A stretch of 64,000 nt of DNA from UBA5793 sp040255465. Lineage in GTDB: Bacteria; Planctomycetota; Phycisphaerae; Phycisphaerales; UBA5793. The notes below the pieces were generated by a model that saw nothing but the letters and a program-made list of their open reading frames with translations, was not told the origin of the DNA and ran no database searches. The stretch is taken from the NCBI GenBank assembly GCA_040255465.1, contig JBDZVA010000002.1, positions 310,001 through 374,000 on the forward strand, read 5' to 3'. Shown piece by piece: positions 7,890 to 18,181 of the stretch. The number at the start of each line of letters is the position of its first letter. Position 1 is the stretch's first letter. Position numbers and translations under genes: made by a program.

Positions 7890-10800
7890 ATGTTCCGCCC
7901 CATGCTGTCAGCGCTCACGCTCACCTCGGGACTCTGGTTGGTGGGATGTGCCTCGGGTGAAACCGGATCGATAAGCGGGGAGACCGAAGCCCGGCCGACG
8001 ACCCAGCCCCTCGATGCCGGGCGAGGGGGGAATGTCGATCTGCCTCGCTTCCCTTCGATCAGTCCCGATGGATCCTCCATCGCCTTTTCATGGCGCGGCG
8101 ATCTGTGGAGTGTGCCCAGCAAGGGCGGTCATGCCACGCGCCTGACCAGTCACCCAGCCGACGAGACGCGCAGCGCGTGGAGCCGCGATGGCAAGCACAT
8201 CGCGTTCAATTCGAATCGCACCGGCTACACCAACATCCACACGATGCAGGCCGACGGTACTGATGTTCAGCAGGTAACCAACATCGACCAGACGTGCGTA
8301 CTCGCGGCCTACGGCGTGGATGGCCATGGCAACGACGTGCTCACGTTCTACTCCCGACTCGAAGGCGATGTGTACCGCGCGTCCCGCCCGTTCATGATCT
8401 CGGTCAACGGCGGTGATCTTGTTCGAATTTGCGGCGCCTTTGGCGAGGAACCCGTCGTCAGCCCGGACGGCTCCAAGGTGCTCTTCACCCGCGGCGGCTC
8501 TTCGTGGACACGTCGACACTACCGCGGCCCCGATGATCGCGACGTGTGGGTGTACGACCGGAGCAATGATACGTTCAAGCAATTGACGCAATGGGAGGGC
8601 AATGATGGCCAGGCCCGCTGGCTCGACAACTCCACCGTCCTCTACATGTCCGATCGCCAGGACAACACCGTCAACCTCTATCGCATGGATCTGGCTCGCG
8701 GCGATAGCGCTGCGACACGCCTGACGAACTTCAAAGTCGACGATGTGCAGGACTTTGACGTTGCGACCAATGGCACGTCCGTAGTCCTTGCGGTGTGGGA
8801 CACGCTCTACACCCTCGACCTTGGCGATCGCAACGCCCAGCCCGTTGCACTGGCCATCACCGCCAATGAGGATGAAAAAGACAACTACGAGATTCATGCC
8901 ATCAACCGTGACGTTACCGAAGCGGCCCTGAGCCCCGATGGCCAGGTCATGGCCTTCGTCGCCTACGGCGAGGTCTACGTCCGCAACATCGAGGAAAAAA
9001 GTCCAACCAGGCGCGTCACAAAGTCACACGCAAGAGAGAAGAACATCGCGTGGTCGCCAGACGGCGTGCGACTGTACTTCACAAGCGACGAAGACGGCAC
9101 CGACTCCATCTACATGGCCACCGTTGAACTCACTCGCAGCGAAGTCGTAGACTCATTCAAGAAGGCCACGCAGCCGCCCAAGGCCGAGGAACCCAAGGAG
9201 GAACCAGAACAAGAAGCCGCCGCGGGCGAGGACAGCGATGCCGACAAGCCTGCAGAGGAGGAGGCAGAGGCTGCTCCGCCCGAAAAGACCGAGAAGGACG
9301 ACGGGGACAAACCCAAGGAAGGCGAGGACAAGGACAAGAAGAAGGACGAGGAACTTCCACCCGCCTTCAAGCCCGATCGCTGGCACGATGCCATCAAATT
9401 CACCATCGCACCCGTTGTCGCCACGCTCGAACACAACGATCGCCAGCCCGTCCCCTCGCCCGATGGCCGCTCACTTCTCTTCCGTCGCGGCCGGGGGGAC
9501 CTGATCGTCCTTGATCTCTTCACCAACGACCAGCGCGAACTCGCGACCGGCTGGGACACGGGCATCGAAGCCCGGTGGAGTTACGACAGCCGCTACATCG
9601 CCTACCACCAGGACGATATGGATTTCAACGGCGACATCTGGATCGTTCCTGCGGACGGCTCGGCGCCGGCCGCCAACGTCACGCGCCACCCCGACAACGA
9701 CTACAGCCCGCGCTGGTCGGCCGATGGCAAGATCCTCTCTTTTGTCTCCGAGCGTGTCAACGAGGAGATGGACCTCTGGATGGTGTACCTTGACAAGGAT
9801 CTTGAGTCGTACACGGCCAAGGAACTGCAGAAGTACTACGACGACGCCGCCAAGGAGGCCAAGAAGCGCAAACCGATCAAGCCCGTGCGCTTCGACCAGC
9901 CCGCGCCCGAGACCAAAGCCCCGAAGGACGCCAAGCCGCTCGACTTGGACGATGCCTACCTTCGCCTGCGTCGCGTCACAACCCTGGCTGGCAACGAAGG
10001 CAACAACGAGATGACGCCGGCTGGCGACTACTACATCTTTACAGGCAGAACGGATGAATCCGGGCTCTACTCCGTCAAGTGGGATGGCAGCGACCAGAAA
10101 CGCCTGACTGGCTCATCCTCCGTACAGCATCTCAATACGGCGGGTGACAAAGCCGTCTTTGTCTCCGGTGGTCGAGGCGGCACCGTGCCCGTCGCGGGTG
10201 GCAAGGTCGAGAATGTCGACATTGCCGACCAGATGCGGATCGATCTCCAGGCTCAGGCAAGCCAGAAGTTCCTTGAAGCCGCCCGCATCCTCGGCGAGAT
10301 GTTCTATCACCCGACGATGAAGGACCTCGACTGGGACGCGCTGTCACAGAAGTACCACGCACTGGCAAAGAACACCCGAACCGCCGGTGAGTTCAATCAC
10401 GTCGCCGCCCGCTTCATCGGCGAACTCAACGGCTCACACCTGGGGATCTCCGCCCGCGGCGAAGGTTCACCCAACGCACAGCCAATGGGTCGTCTGGGCA
10501 TCGACGCCGTGCGCGAGGGCGACGCCTATCGAGTCACTGATATCGTCGCGCTTGGACCCGCCGCGACTGGCCCGATGGCGTTGCAGATCGGCGATGTCAT
10601 CACCGCCATTGACCGCGAGCCCTTTGTCACCAGCGACACGATCGAATCACGTCTTCAGGGACGAGTGAACGAAGAGACGATCATCTCAATCCAGCGTACG
10701 AGCGACGACGGCAATACCACGCCGCTTGAAGTTCTTCTCACCCCCATCAGCTCCGGGGCCGAGCGCGGCCTGCGCTACGACGACTGGCGCAATCGCAACG

Positions 10801-11402
10801 CCAAGAAAGTCGAACAATGGTCAGATGGCCAGATCGGCTACATCCACATCGAGGGCATGGACCAGCCCTCGCTGGACGTCTTCGAACGTGACCTCTACGC
10901 CGCCGCCCACGGGAAGAAGGCCCTCATCATCGACGTGCGCAACAACGGTGGCGGCTGGACGACCGACCGCCTGCTCGCGTCGATCACCTACCCACAGCAT
11001 GCCTACACGATCCCGCGCGGCGCGGACCCTGGCGACACCGGCCACTACCCGCAGGATCGCCTCTTCATCCAGCGCTACAACCTGCCCATCGACATGCTCT
11101 GCAACGAGAAGAGCTTCTCCAACGCCGAGATCATCTCCCATGCCTTCAAGACCATCGGCCGCGGCAAACTCGTCGGTCAGCAGACCTACGGCGGCGTCAT
11201 CAGCACCGGTGGGACATCGCTTATCGATGGCACCTTCGTGCGTCTCCCGTTCCGCGGCTGGTACCTGATGGACGGCACCGACATGGAGAACCACGGCGCC
11301 GTTCCCGATATCCTCGTGCCCCAGACGCCCGAAGCCGAATCGGCCAACAACGATGAACAACTTCGTGCGGCCGTGGACGATCTGTTGTCCCGCATCAACT
11401 GA
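7890..11402 (+). CDS. tricorn-like protease lipoprotein (S41 family, PDZ)
   Basis: This 1170-residue protein has the tricorn protease architecture: beta-propeller repeats over roughly residues 40-780 (SPDG/SxDG blades), then a C1-like helical segment, a PDZ domain (about 863-960) and an S41 serine peptidase domain (about 965-1150). Ser849-His850 in LNGSHLG and Ser1077 in SFSNAEI align with the catalytic Ser-His and nucleophile positions of tricorn. The N-terminus is a lipoprotein signal with lipobox LVGC, so it is probably anchored in an envelope membrane. A Lys/Glu/Asp-rich low-complexity stretch (about 425-490) interrupts the propellers. The ATG has AAGGAGA 7 bases upstream. Its job is likely peptide degradation in the periplasm. 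Confidence 0.88.
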   Translation: MFRPMLSALTLTSGLWLVGCASGETGSISGETEARPTTQPLDAGRGGNVDLPRFPSISPDGSSIAFSWRGDLWSVPSKGGHATRLTSHPADETRSAWSRDGKHIAFNSNRTGYTNIHTMQADGTDVQQVTNIDQTCVLAAYGVDGHGNDVLTFYSRLEGDVYRASRPFMISVNGGDLVRICGAFGEEPVVSPDGSKVLFTRGGSSWTRRHYRGPDDRDVWVYDRSNDTFKQLTQWEGNDGQARWLDNSTVLYMSDRQDNTVNLYRMDLARGDSAATRLTNFKVDDVQDFDVATNGTSVVLAVWDTLYTLDLGDRNAQPVALAITANEDEKDNYEIHAINRDVTEAALSPDGQVMAFVAYGEVYVRNIEEKSPTRRVTKSHAREKNIAWSPDGVRLYFTSDEDGTDSIYMATVELTRSEVVDSFKKATQPPKAEEPKEEPEQEAAAGEDSDADKPAEEEAEAAPPEKTEKDDGDKPKEGEDKDKKKDEELPPAFKPDRWHDAIKFTIAPVVATLEHNDRQPVPSPDGRSLLFRRGRGDLIVLDLFTNDQRELATGWDTGIEARWSYDSRYIAYHQDDMDFNGDIWIVPADGSAPAANVTRHPDNDYSPRWSADGKILSFVSERVNEEMDLWMVYLDKDLESYTAKELQKYYDDAAKEAKKRKPIKPVRFDQPAPETKAPKDAKPLDLDDAYLRLRRVTTLAGNEGNNEMTPAGDYYIFTGRTDESGLYSVKWDGSDQKRLTGSSSVQHLNTAGDKAVFVSGGRGGTVPVAGGKVENVDIADQMRIDLQAQASQKFLEAARILGEMFYHPTMKDLDWDALSQKYHALAKNTRTAGEFNHVAARFIGELNGSHLGISARGEGSPNAQPMGRLGIDAVREGDAYRVTDIVALGPAATGPMALQIGDVITAIDREPFVTSDTIESRLQGRVNEETIISIQRTSDDGNTTPLEVLLTPISSGAERGLRYDDWRNRNAKKVEQWSDGQIGYIHIEGMDQPSLDVFERDLYAAAHGKKALIIDVRNNGGGWTTDRLLASITYPQHAYTIPRGADPGDTGHYPQDRLFIQRYNLPIDMLCNEKSFSNAEIISHAFKTIGRGKLVGQQTYGGVISTGGTSLIDGTFVRLPFRGWYLMDGTDMENHGAVPDILVPQTPEAESANNDEQLRAAVDDLLSRIN

Positions 11403-11573
11403 CGAACGGAATCCGAGTAGGCGTCACGAGCACGCCGTCTTGCAACCTATTGGCGGGACGAGCCTGCGGACGCCCGGAATTGTGGCAGACCCGACCCGGT
11501 CACAGCACATGCGATTCTCTGCCGGTCACCACGCATCCCGGGGTATCATTCCCCAACCCATCGGAGGTGAACC

Positions 11574-12287
11574 ATGAACTGGCAGACTCGTGGCCTGACT
11601 CGCGTTGTGCTTATTGCGGCGTTTGCAGTGCTGTCCGCTTCCGCCCGCACCCACATCGACGATGAAGGGTGGACGCGCACGTTCAACATCGAACCCGGCG
11701 AACTCGTTCCAACCGGCCGCAATCCTTACTTCATTCTCGAGCCCGGCTACCAACTCATCTTCGAGGGCGGCAACGAGCGCCTCGTCATCACGGTTCTCGA
11801 TGAGACTCGCGTCATCGACGGCGTCGAAACGCGCATCGTCGAAGAGCGCGAAACCAAGAGCGGCCAACTCATCGAGATTTCACGGAACTTCTTCGCCATC
11901 AGCCGGCGCACCAACAGCGTCTTCTACTTCGGTGAAGAAGTGGACATCTACCGCGATGGCAAAGTCGTGAACCACGAAGGCGCGTGGATCTCCGGCCGCG
12001 ATGGAGCCAGGTTCGGCCTCATGATGCCCGGCCAGATTCTCCTCGGCGGCAAGTTCTACCAGGAGGTCGCGCCTGATGTCGCCATGGACCGTGCCCAGAT
12101 CGTTGGTAACACATCGATCATCAAATGCACTGCGGGCCAGTTTGCCGACTGTCTGAAGATCGAGGAAACCACGCCGCTCGAACCCGACGAGAAGGCATAC
12201 AAGTACTACGCCGCGGGTGTCGGTCTCGTGCAGGATGGTTCAGTCAAATTGGTCCGATTCGGCCAGGCGGATGTGCCCGAGCCTTGA
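11574..12287 (+). CDS. exported protein of unknown function
   Basis: The 237-residue protein starts at an ATG with a strong GGAGGTG site 5 bases upstream. Residues 1-25 form a signal peptide ending near SASA-R. The mature part is beta-rich (alternating charged and hydrophobic strands such as ERLVITVLDETRVIDG), and includes two Cys near residues 183 and 190 that could pair. I do not recognise the family. It sits between two other exported proteins and shares their orientation, but the 130-170-base gaps on each side leave the transcript structure open. Confidence 0.7.
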   Translation: MNWQTRGLTRVVLIAAFAVLSASARTHIDDEGWTRTFNIEPGELVPTGRNPYFILEPGYQLIFEGGNERLVITVLDETRVIDGVETRIVEERETKSGQLIEISRNFFAISRRTNSVFYFGEEVDIYRDGKVVNHEGAWISGRDGARFGLMMPGQILLGGKFYQEVAPDVAMDRAQIVGNTSIIKCTAGQFADCLKIEETTPLEPDEKAYKYYAAGVGLVQDGSVKLVRFGQADVPEP

Positions 12288-12419
12288 GTGGCAACTGACG
12301 TCAATCCCGAGATCGGCTGCAAGGTCCCGGTTGTGGATGGACATTCGACTCTGACCGCCGCGTCGTGGCCGGTGGTCCGAGTGAAGTCCACTTCCCTGCC
12401 CGAGTGAAGGAGAGCAATC

Positions 12420-14000
12420 GTGAGCAACTCCGCCAGAATGGCCTGCGCCCTGACCTTGCCCGCAACGCTAAGCGCCACCCTCGCCCTCGCAGGCGGCTTT
12501 GCGGGGTTCACCGATCCCGTTCGCTGGCCCGTGGGCCTGGATCCGACCGACGTGCAGACCGCCGATCTGGATGGAGATTCTCACGCTGACTTGCTGGTCA
12601 CGAACAGTGCAGGTCGATTGAGCACGCTGCGCGGAGCGGGGGACGGCACCTTCGTGACCCTTGGCGTTCAGCAGACCCTGGCCTCCCCCAAGGCGCTGGC
12701 GCTCGGCGATTTCAATGGAGATGATCGCCCCGACGCGGCGGTGGTCAGCGCCAGCGGTTCTCGACTGGCCATTCATCTCAATCAGGGAGATGGTACCTTC
12801 GGCTCAGCGTCGCTCATCGCCCTCAGCGCGCTTGCCGATGCCGTCGTTTCGGGTGACTTCAACGGCGATGGTCATCTCGATCTCTACGTCTCGCACATCA
12901 ATGCCTATCGCCTGACACTACTGCTCGGCGATGGAACCGGTTCATTCCAGATCGACCGCACGATTGACACGCCGTATTACCCGTACTGCATTGAAGCGGT
13001 GAACCTCAACGGTGACAACGCCACGGACCTCGGCGTTGGCCTCCTCTCCGGGGGCCAGTACAACGCGATTCGCATGATCCTCAGTGATGGCAAGGGCGGC
13101 TACCTCCCCCCGGTGGACTCCAGTTTCAATCGCCAACCCGTCGACCTCGCATTCGGCGACTTCAATCGGGATCAGATCCTCGACTGTGTCTCGATAGACA
13201 AGCATGCCGGCGCCGCCACGGTGATGCGCGGCAACGGCGATGGCTCCTTTTCCGCTCCTCGGTCCTATCCCTTTGACGGCCAACCCGAAGAAGTCGAAGC
13301 GTTTGATGTCAATAACGATGGCATCGACGATGTCGTCGCCGCGCACAGCTACTTCCACAGAGTCACCACGATGGTGGGGCTCGGAGATGGTCAGTTTCTG
13401 TTCCCGGTCTGGCAGGATGTGAACGCTCGTGCAAATGACCTGGCTCATGCCGACTTCGACGGCAACGGCTTTGAAGACATCGTCGTCGCGCACGGCGTTC
13501 CGGGGATCGACATCGTTTCCGTACTCCGCAACCGTTCGACGCCAGGCGCCGCAGCTCATCTGATCGACATCAGCGCCGCCGCCGGGAAGATCGATCTTGG
13601 TTTCATCTCAGACATCGAACACACGGACAACGCCTACCTCATGGCCAGCGCTCATCCGCTCGGCAGCGCCCGAACACCCGGGCTCATCGACCTGCGCGTC
13701 GCCGCCCGCACCGATGAACCGGCGCCGACCCTGCTGAACATCAGCGTCGAAGCCCAGATCAGCTGGGACGGCGTCGAGCAGGTGCGATTGCTCAACCGGC
13801 TGACCGGACACTACGACACTGTGATGCAGAATCCCAGTGGGCTCGGCGATCGCATCAATCGCGTGCTCGGCGTCGATGCCCGGCCATACGTCGGAAAGAA
13901 CGGAGAGATCGAACTGTCGCTGCGTCACATGACGATGACCCGGCGGCCCTTCTCACGCTTCAGTTCGTTTGTCGACTGGGTGGAGATCGCCGTCGAATAG
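12420..14000 (+). CDS. FG-GAP/VCBS-repeat exported protein
   Basis: The 526-residue protein has a signal peptide (about 1-26, ending LALAGG) and at least seven FG-GAP-type repeats with calcium-binding D-x-D/N-G-D-x-x-D patterns, such as ADLDGDSHADL, GDFNGDDRPDA and GDFNGDGHLDL. Such repeats fold as an integrin-like beta-propeller. The last 150 residues (after about 375) are non-repetitive. The GTG start is supported by AAGGAGAG 5 bases upstream. A secreted surface or adhesion-like protein is likely; the ligand cannot be told. Confidence 0.8.
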   Translation: MSNSARMACALTLPATLSATLALAGGFAGFTDPVRWPVGLDPTDVQTADLDGDSHADLLVTNSAGRLSTLRGAGDGTFVTLGVQQTLASPKALALGDFNGDDRPDAAVVSASGSRLAIHLNQGDGTFGSASLIALSALADAVVSGDFNGDGHLDLYVSHINAYRLTLLLGDGTGSFQIDRTIDTPYYPYCIEAVNLNGDNATDLGVGLLSGGQYNAIRMILSDGKGGYLPPVDSSFNRQPVDLAFGDFNRDQILDCVSIDKHAGAATVMRGNGDGSFSAPRSYPFDGQPEEVEAFDVNNDGIDDVVAAHSYFHRVTTMVGLGDGQFLFPVWQDVNARANDLAHADFDGNGFEDIVVAHGVPGIDIVSVLRNRSTPGAAAHLIDISAAAGKIDLGFISDIEHTDNAYLMASAHPLGSARTPGLIDLRVAARTDEPAPTLLNISVEAQISWDGVEQVRLLNRLTGHYDTVMQNPSGLGDRINRVLGVDARPYVGKNGEIELSLRHMTMTRRPFSRFSSFVDWVEIAVE

Positions 14001-14005
14001 CGGTG

Positions 14006-16534
14006 CTACTTCGCCCACGCGGATGACTTCGCATCGAGCTGCCACGTCTGGTCGAAGAACCCGGCGCCGACCATGCCGTCGAGTCCTTTCATCAGCACCT
14101 CAGGCCGCGCGATGTACCAGTCCGGGTAGTGCACGCCCGAAACGAAGTAGGTGAACCGGTCGGTCAGGCGACTCCCGGCCATGCCGGTGCCGCAGACGAC
14201 AGCCACGAGTGAGTTCTCATCGATTGCGCTTGGGTACGTGAACACGCACGCAAGATCATCGCCTTTCACCACCCGGTCTCCGCAGGTGACCTGGCCGCGG
14301 CGCACCTGAACGGGCGAGTTGGCGAGCACCTTGGACCAGGTGAGATTCGTGTCCGCGTTGCCATACAGAATCACGTTGCGCCCCTCGTAGCCACCCAGGT
14401 TGTACTGGACATCGGAGATCACGTCGACAGACCCGTTGCCGCGGTAGAAGAACGTCTCAGCGTCGGCCCGAGCCTTGGCGAGATTCCACAGCGCTTCTTC
14501 GCCGCTCCCTCGCGTGCCGTAGACAAAGACCATTCGATTTCGGAACGCATCCTTGAATGGCCCGCTGCGGCCGATCCGCTTTTCGCCTGCGGGAACCGGA
14601 TCCGGCGTCAGCGCCCAGCCTTCACCCGTGTGCGCGAGACGGATGGACTCCTCTTTGCTGTCGCCGAGGTTGTACTTGATGTCATCCCCGTCGATGGAAA
14701 TGACAATCTCCGAAGATGTGGCTGCACCACTCAGCGCCTGCTTGAGCAGATCGACGTCAAAGCTCAGCCGCCGCACGTTGTCCGTCTTGCCGACGATGTG
14801 CCGTGACCCGATCACCAGATCGATATCCACTCCGCTGCGCACGAGAGACTGCTGCTGTTGCTCGATCGTGACCCATTGCGACCGCGACGATATCGACGGA
14901 TTGGCCGCGACGAACTCGATATGCCGCACGTTTTCCGGCGCTGTGCGAACATGATCGCGGAAGAAATCAAACATCGGCGGCCAGTCCACGCACGGGCTGC
15001 CCCACCAGTGCCCCGCGCCGGGCCGCTCGTAGTAGGCAAAGTCAGCGTGGTACGTCGCCAGATGGGCCCGCATCTGCCTCGCCTGCTCGACAGGGACGTT
15101 GTCATCTGCATCGCCGTGCAGGACGTAAACGCCAAACTGGAGGTAGTTGCGCGACAGCGCCAGCGTATCGCTGGGTAGAGTGGCGCGAGCCATGATATTG
15201 CTGATCGGCGTCGAGCCGTCAAACTCGCTTGCGCCCGTGTATGACCAGAAACTGACCCATCCCGCGCTGGGTCCGATCGCGGCGAATCGATCGGGAAACT
15301 GTGCGCCGACCTGCCAGGTGCCGTGCCCGCCCATCGAATGACCGGTCAGGTAAATGCGATTGGGATCGGGGCCGAACAAATCGATGGCCCTGTCGAGCAC
15401 TTCCATTGCGTCGATGCGGCCCCAGTCTTCCCAGTCAAAGCCGAACTGCCTGCGGTTGGTCGCCGCGACCACGTCGCCCCAGTCCTTGGGTGCATACGAA
15501 CCGGACTGACTGGGTGCATGTACACCAGCGCCGTGGAGCGACAGGAACATCGCCTGCTTGTCACCCGGCGTCGTGCTCGGCCGCACCGAGAACATCTGCA
15601 CGCTGCCGTCGATGTCGCTGATGAACGTGCGGATGTGGTGGTCGCTCGCGTCGCGCACGTTGAGCGTGACCGTCACGGGCTCAGCGGCGGCGGCCGAGGC
15701 TCCACGATCGCGCTCGTTGATGGCCGTCAATGTGTAGTCGACTTTTTCCGCGCCGGCCAGTGAATCGGGGACGCTGAGCGATACGGCGACCTTTCGAAGG
15801 CTCAGTGGCGCAATCGTCCCGATCGTGGCGTAGGAAACCACTTCCCCTTGCCCGGATGAAACTTCGATGTCACCCTCCCACGACCGATTCGTCGCATTGA
15901 CGAGCACCACGCCGCCAACGACGTGCGGGCCAAGTAGCGCCTCATCGCCGCTCAGCAGATCAGGCAGCGTCGCATCACGAAGATCAAAGAACACGTCCGC
16001 CTTCGGCTTGCTCAGGCTCGCCCGCATCCGTCCGCGCGAGCAGTAGAACAGCAGTTCGTTGTCCCCAGCGCGCAACGACACCGGCAGCGAGAAGTTGCCG
16101 TACTGGTACGGGTCGCCCGTCCGCATCTCGCCGTTCACGTACAGCAGGCTGTGCCCGCTGGCGTCGAGCATCATGATCGCATTCTCAGGCAGATGCACAG
16201 TCCACGCCACGTACCCCTGGTGGATCATCCACCCAGCGCCATCGACGCTCTGCGTCTTCCAGCTGGCGGTCGACCCATCAGGCTTTGTCACCCTGCCGCC
16301 GGCAGTGGGGGTGCTCCACGTGCCTTCCACAATCATCCGCTCGATGGCGTCCGTGTGGATGGCGCTGCGCTGGGCCACGCCGACCGGCTCGATGACCAGG
16401 GCCTCCTGCATCGCAATCGTGTCGTCGGCAGCCTCCTGCGCCCCGCGGGCCGAGCCGATACCCAGCGTCGAAACGACGACCACTGTCGTCGCCATCCAGT
16501 GAACCAGGGTTCGTCGTGAAGTGTGCCTTTCCAT
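14006..16534 (-). CDS. large exported alpha/beta hydrolase (prolyl-oligopeptidase/PHB-depolymerase-like)
   Basis: The 842-residue protein has an N-terminal signal segment with RR followed by a hydrophobic run ending GSARG-A. The catalytic part is in the middle: GHSMGGHGTW carries the Ser nucleophile in a G-x-S-x-G elbow, GDADDNVP supplies a likely Asp, and PGAGHWWG the His, as in the peptidase S9/esterase superfamily. The N-terminal 300 residues look like beta-sandwich domains with a PA14- or jelly-roll-like segment. The ATG at 16534 is chosen because AAGGAG lies 10 bases upstream; the open frame extends 20 codons further. It converges with the FG-GAP gene 5 bases away. The substrate is unknown. 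Confidence 0.75.
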   Translation of the reverse strand: MERHTSRRTLVHWMATTVVVVSTLGIGSARGAQEAADDTIAMQEALVIEPVGVAQRSAIHTDAIERMIVEGTWSTPTAGGRVTKPDGSTASWKTQSVDGAGWMIHQGYVAWTVHLPENAIMMLDASGHSLLYVNGEMRTGDPYQYGNFSLPVSLRAGDNELLFYCSRGRMRASLSKPKADVFFDLRDATLPDLLSGDEALLGPHVVGGVVLVNATNRSWEGDIEVSSGQGEVVSYATIGTIAPLSLRKVAVSLSVPDSLAGAEKVDYTLTAINERDRGASAAAAEPVTVTLNVRDASDHHIRTFISDIDGSVQMFSVRPSTTPGDKQAMFLSLHGAGVHAPSQSGSYAPKDWGDVVAATNRRQFGFDWEDWGRIDAMEVLDRAIDLFGPDPNRIYLTGHSMGGHGTWQVGAQFPDRFAAIGPSAGWVSFWSYTGASEFDGSTPISNIMARATLPSDTLALSRNYLQFGVYVLHGDADDNVPVEQARQMRAHLATYHADFAYYERPGAGHWWGSPCVDWPPMFDFFRDHVRTAPENVRHIEFVAANPSISSRSQWVTIEQQQQSLVRSGVDIDLVIGSRHIVGKTDNVRRLSFDVDLLKQALSGAATSSEIVISIDGDDIKYNLGDSKEESIRLAHTGEGWALTPDPVPAGEKRIGRSGPFKDAFRNRMVFVYGTRGSGEEALWNLAKARADAETFFYRGNGSVDVISDVQYNLGGYEGRNVILYGNADTNLTWSKVLANSPVQVRRGQVTCGDRVVKGDDLACVFTYPSAIDENSLVAVVCGTGMAGSRLTDRFTYFVSGVHYPDWYIARPEVLMKGLDGMVGAGFFDQTWQLDAKSSAWAK

Positions 16535-16631
16535 GCCCAAAGCGCTCCTTGCGTGCGTCGAATCCACCCGATGATGCGTGACCGTAGCACGCACGGGCGA
16601 GTCAGGCAGGGCCTATCATTGCGGCGACCTC

Positions 16632-16706
<75 letters not shown>

Positions 16707-16761
16707 TTGGCCGGCTCTCGTTCGTTTCTGCCCTGGCGTTGTTTCGACCCGGAGCCCCATC

Positions 16762-17262
16762 ATGCCGATCGCCGCCGTGCTGCACAGCTTTGCCTACAGC
16801 CTCGACTATCTGCGTGAACAGGTCGCGACGCTCAGCCCGGCGCAGATGGTCACGCCCACCCAAGCCGTTCGCAATCATCCTGCATGGACCATCGGCCACC
16901 TCACACTCACCTGCCAGATGATCGGCGCGACAATCGGCGTCGAGCCGTGGCTGCCGGAAGACTGGATGGCGCGATTCGGAACCGGAAGTGTTCCCGGGTC
17001 CGATCTGGCGCAGTATCCATCCAAACCGCACGCGCTGGCCATGCTCAAAGAAGCACAGGATCGCATCACAACCGCGGTCCGGCGCCTCGATGCCGCAGCC
17101 CTCGACGCGGCGTTTCCTGATCCGTCGTACCACGAAGTCTTTCCGACGATCCTCCACGCGCTGACGCAGGTGCTCGTCGCCCACACCGCCTATCACGTCG
17201 CCCAGCTCGCGCTGTGGCGCAAGGCCATGGCCCTGCCGCCGATGAAGCGGTCCTTCGAGTAA
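16762..17262 (+). CDS. DinB-family protein
   Basis: The 166-residue protein is a DinB/DfsB-type four-helix bundle. NHPAWTIGHL near residue 38 and VAHTAYHVAQL near residue 140 carry the metal-binding His residues in the usual arrangement. Length is normal. The ATG at 16762 has GGAG 8 bases upstream; a longer frame runs back into tRNA-Pro and was not used. The tRNA lies 55 bases upstream and may share a promoter. The thiol cofactor and substrate are unknown. Confidence 0.78.
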   Translation: MPIAAVLHSFAYSLDYLREQVATLSPAQMVTPTQAVRNHPAWTIGHLTLTCQMIGATIGVEPWLPEDWMARFGTGSVPGSDLAQYPSKPHALAMLKEAQDRITTAVRRLDAAALDAAFPDPSYHEVFPTILHALTQVLVAHTAYHVAQLALWRKAMALPPMKRSFE

Positions 17263-17334
17263 CCGCTCGCCTCGCGCCCGGCTGGATCGCCATCCCGTCC
17301 GCCGCATCGCGCTTCCATCCCAATCGAGCCCGGC

Positions 17335-17943
17335 TCACTTCGTCCGGCGATAGGTCGCACCCCCGAATCGCACCCACTCGCCATCCACGAGGGCCGACGA
17401 GGTGAGTGTGCGAAGGTCTTCGCTCTTGATCTCGATCACATCGCGATAGCGCGTCTTTCCAGCCGCGGGGTCCACCATGTTTGGCCCTTCCGCTTCGAGC
17501 GTGAGGATCTTCTGCGTCGGATCGAGCGTGCCCTCGTAGATCCACAGCACATCGGTGATCGAGTCGACCCAGGTACCCTGGTACTTCCCCGTTTCGGAGT
17601 TGTAGCCAAGGGTGAGCACCGCGTGCATCTTGCCCATGCCGGGCATCTCGCTGTGGAGTTCGCCGATGATCCATCTGCCGCCGAGCGAGCGCACCGTGTC
17701 CGTCCCGCTCGCCTTCATCGGCTCCATTCCCTCTCCTCCACCCATCTCCGACTCGAAGGACCACGTACCGACGAGTTGTTCGAGCCACTTGTGGTGCTCA
17801 TTGGGCTCGGGGAACATCGGCGGCTCGGGCTGAATCTCCTGGGCGGGATCCTGCCGCGCACCGGGCAGCGCCGCCACACCTGCACCAACAGCTGCCACGA
17901 GCGCCAGCAAAGCCGCTGCAAGGAATCCACGGGGATGCATCAT
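17335..17943 (-). CDS. DUF1579-family exported protein
   Basis: The 202-residue protein has a signal peptide (about 1-28, ALVAAVGAGVAALPGA) and then a domain that fits DUF1579: HHKWLEQLVGTWSFE opening, the SLGGRWIIGE block and the LGYNSETGKYQGTWVDS block. Members form a lipocalin-like barrel of unknown role. The first of two adjacent ATG codons (17943) is used because AAGGAAGAGATC lies just upstream. It faces the DinB gene convergently. Confidence 0.82.
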   Translation of the reverse strand: MMHPRGFLAAALLALVAAVGAGVAALPGARQDPAQEIQPEPPMFPEPNEHHKWLEQLVGTWSFESEMGGGEGMEPMKASGTDTVRSLGGRWIIGELHSEMPGMGKMHAVLTLGYNSETGKYQGTWVDSITDVLWIYEGTLDPTQKILTLEAEGPNMVDPAAGKTRYRDVIEIKSEDLRTLTSSALVDGEWVRFGGATYRRTK

Positions 17944-18181
17944 GATCTCTTCCTTTCCAGTTGGAATGCACTGTCTGACTTCGCGAAAAAGCAAGGCCGC
18001 GCAACGGGACGGAAAAGGGTAGCCCAAGGGGGTTTGAAACGCCAGACCAGCGATCACAGTCGCGAGCGATGAGGTGGGGTGACCGTTTCGCCCTTGGCGA
18101 GTCGCAGGGCACTGTAGCGAGCTCACCCAGTCGCGTCGCGCCGCCGGTGACGGAGGTGAGGCCATGCGCGCCTCCGCGCCG

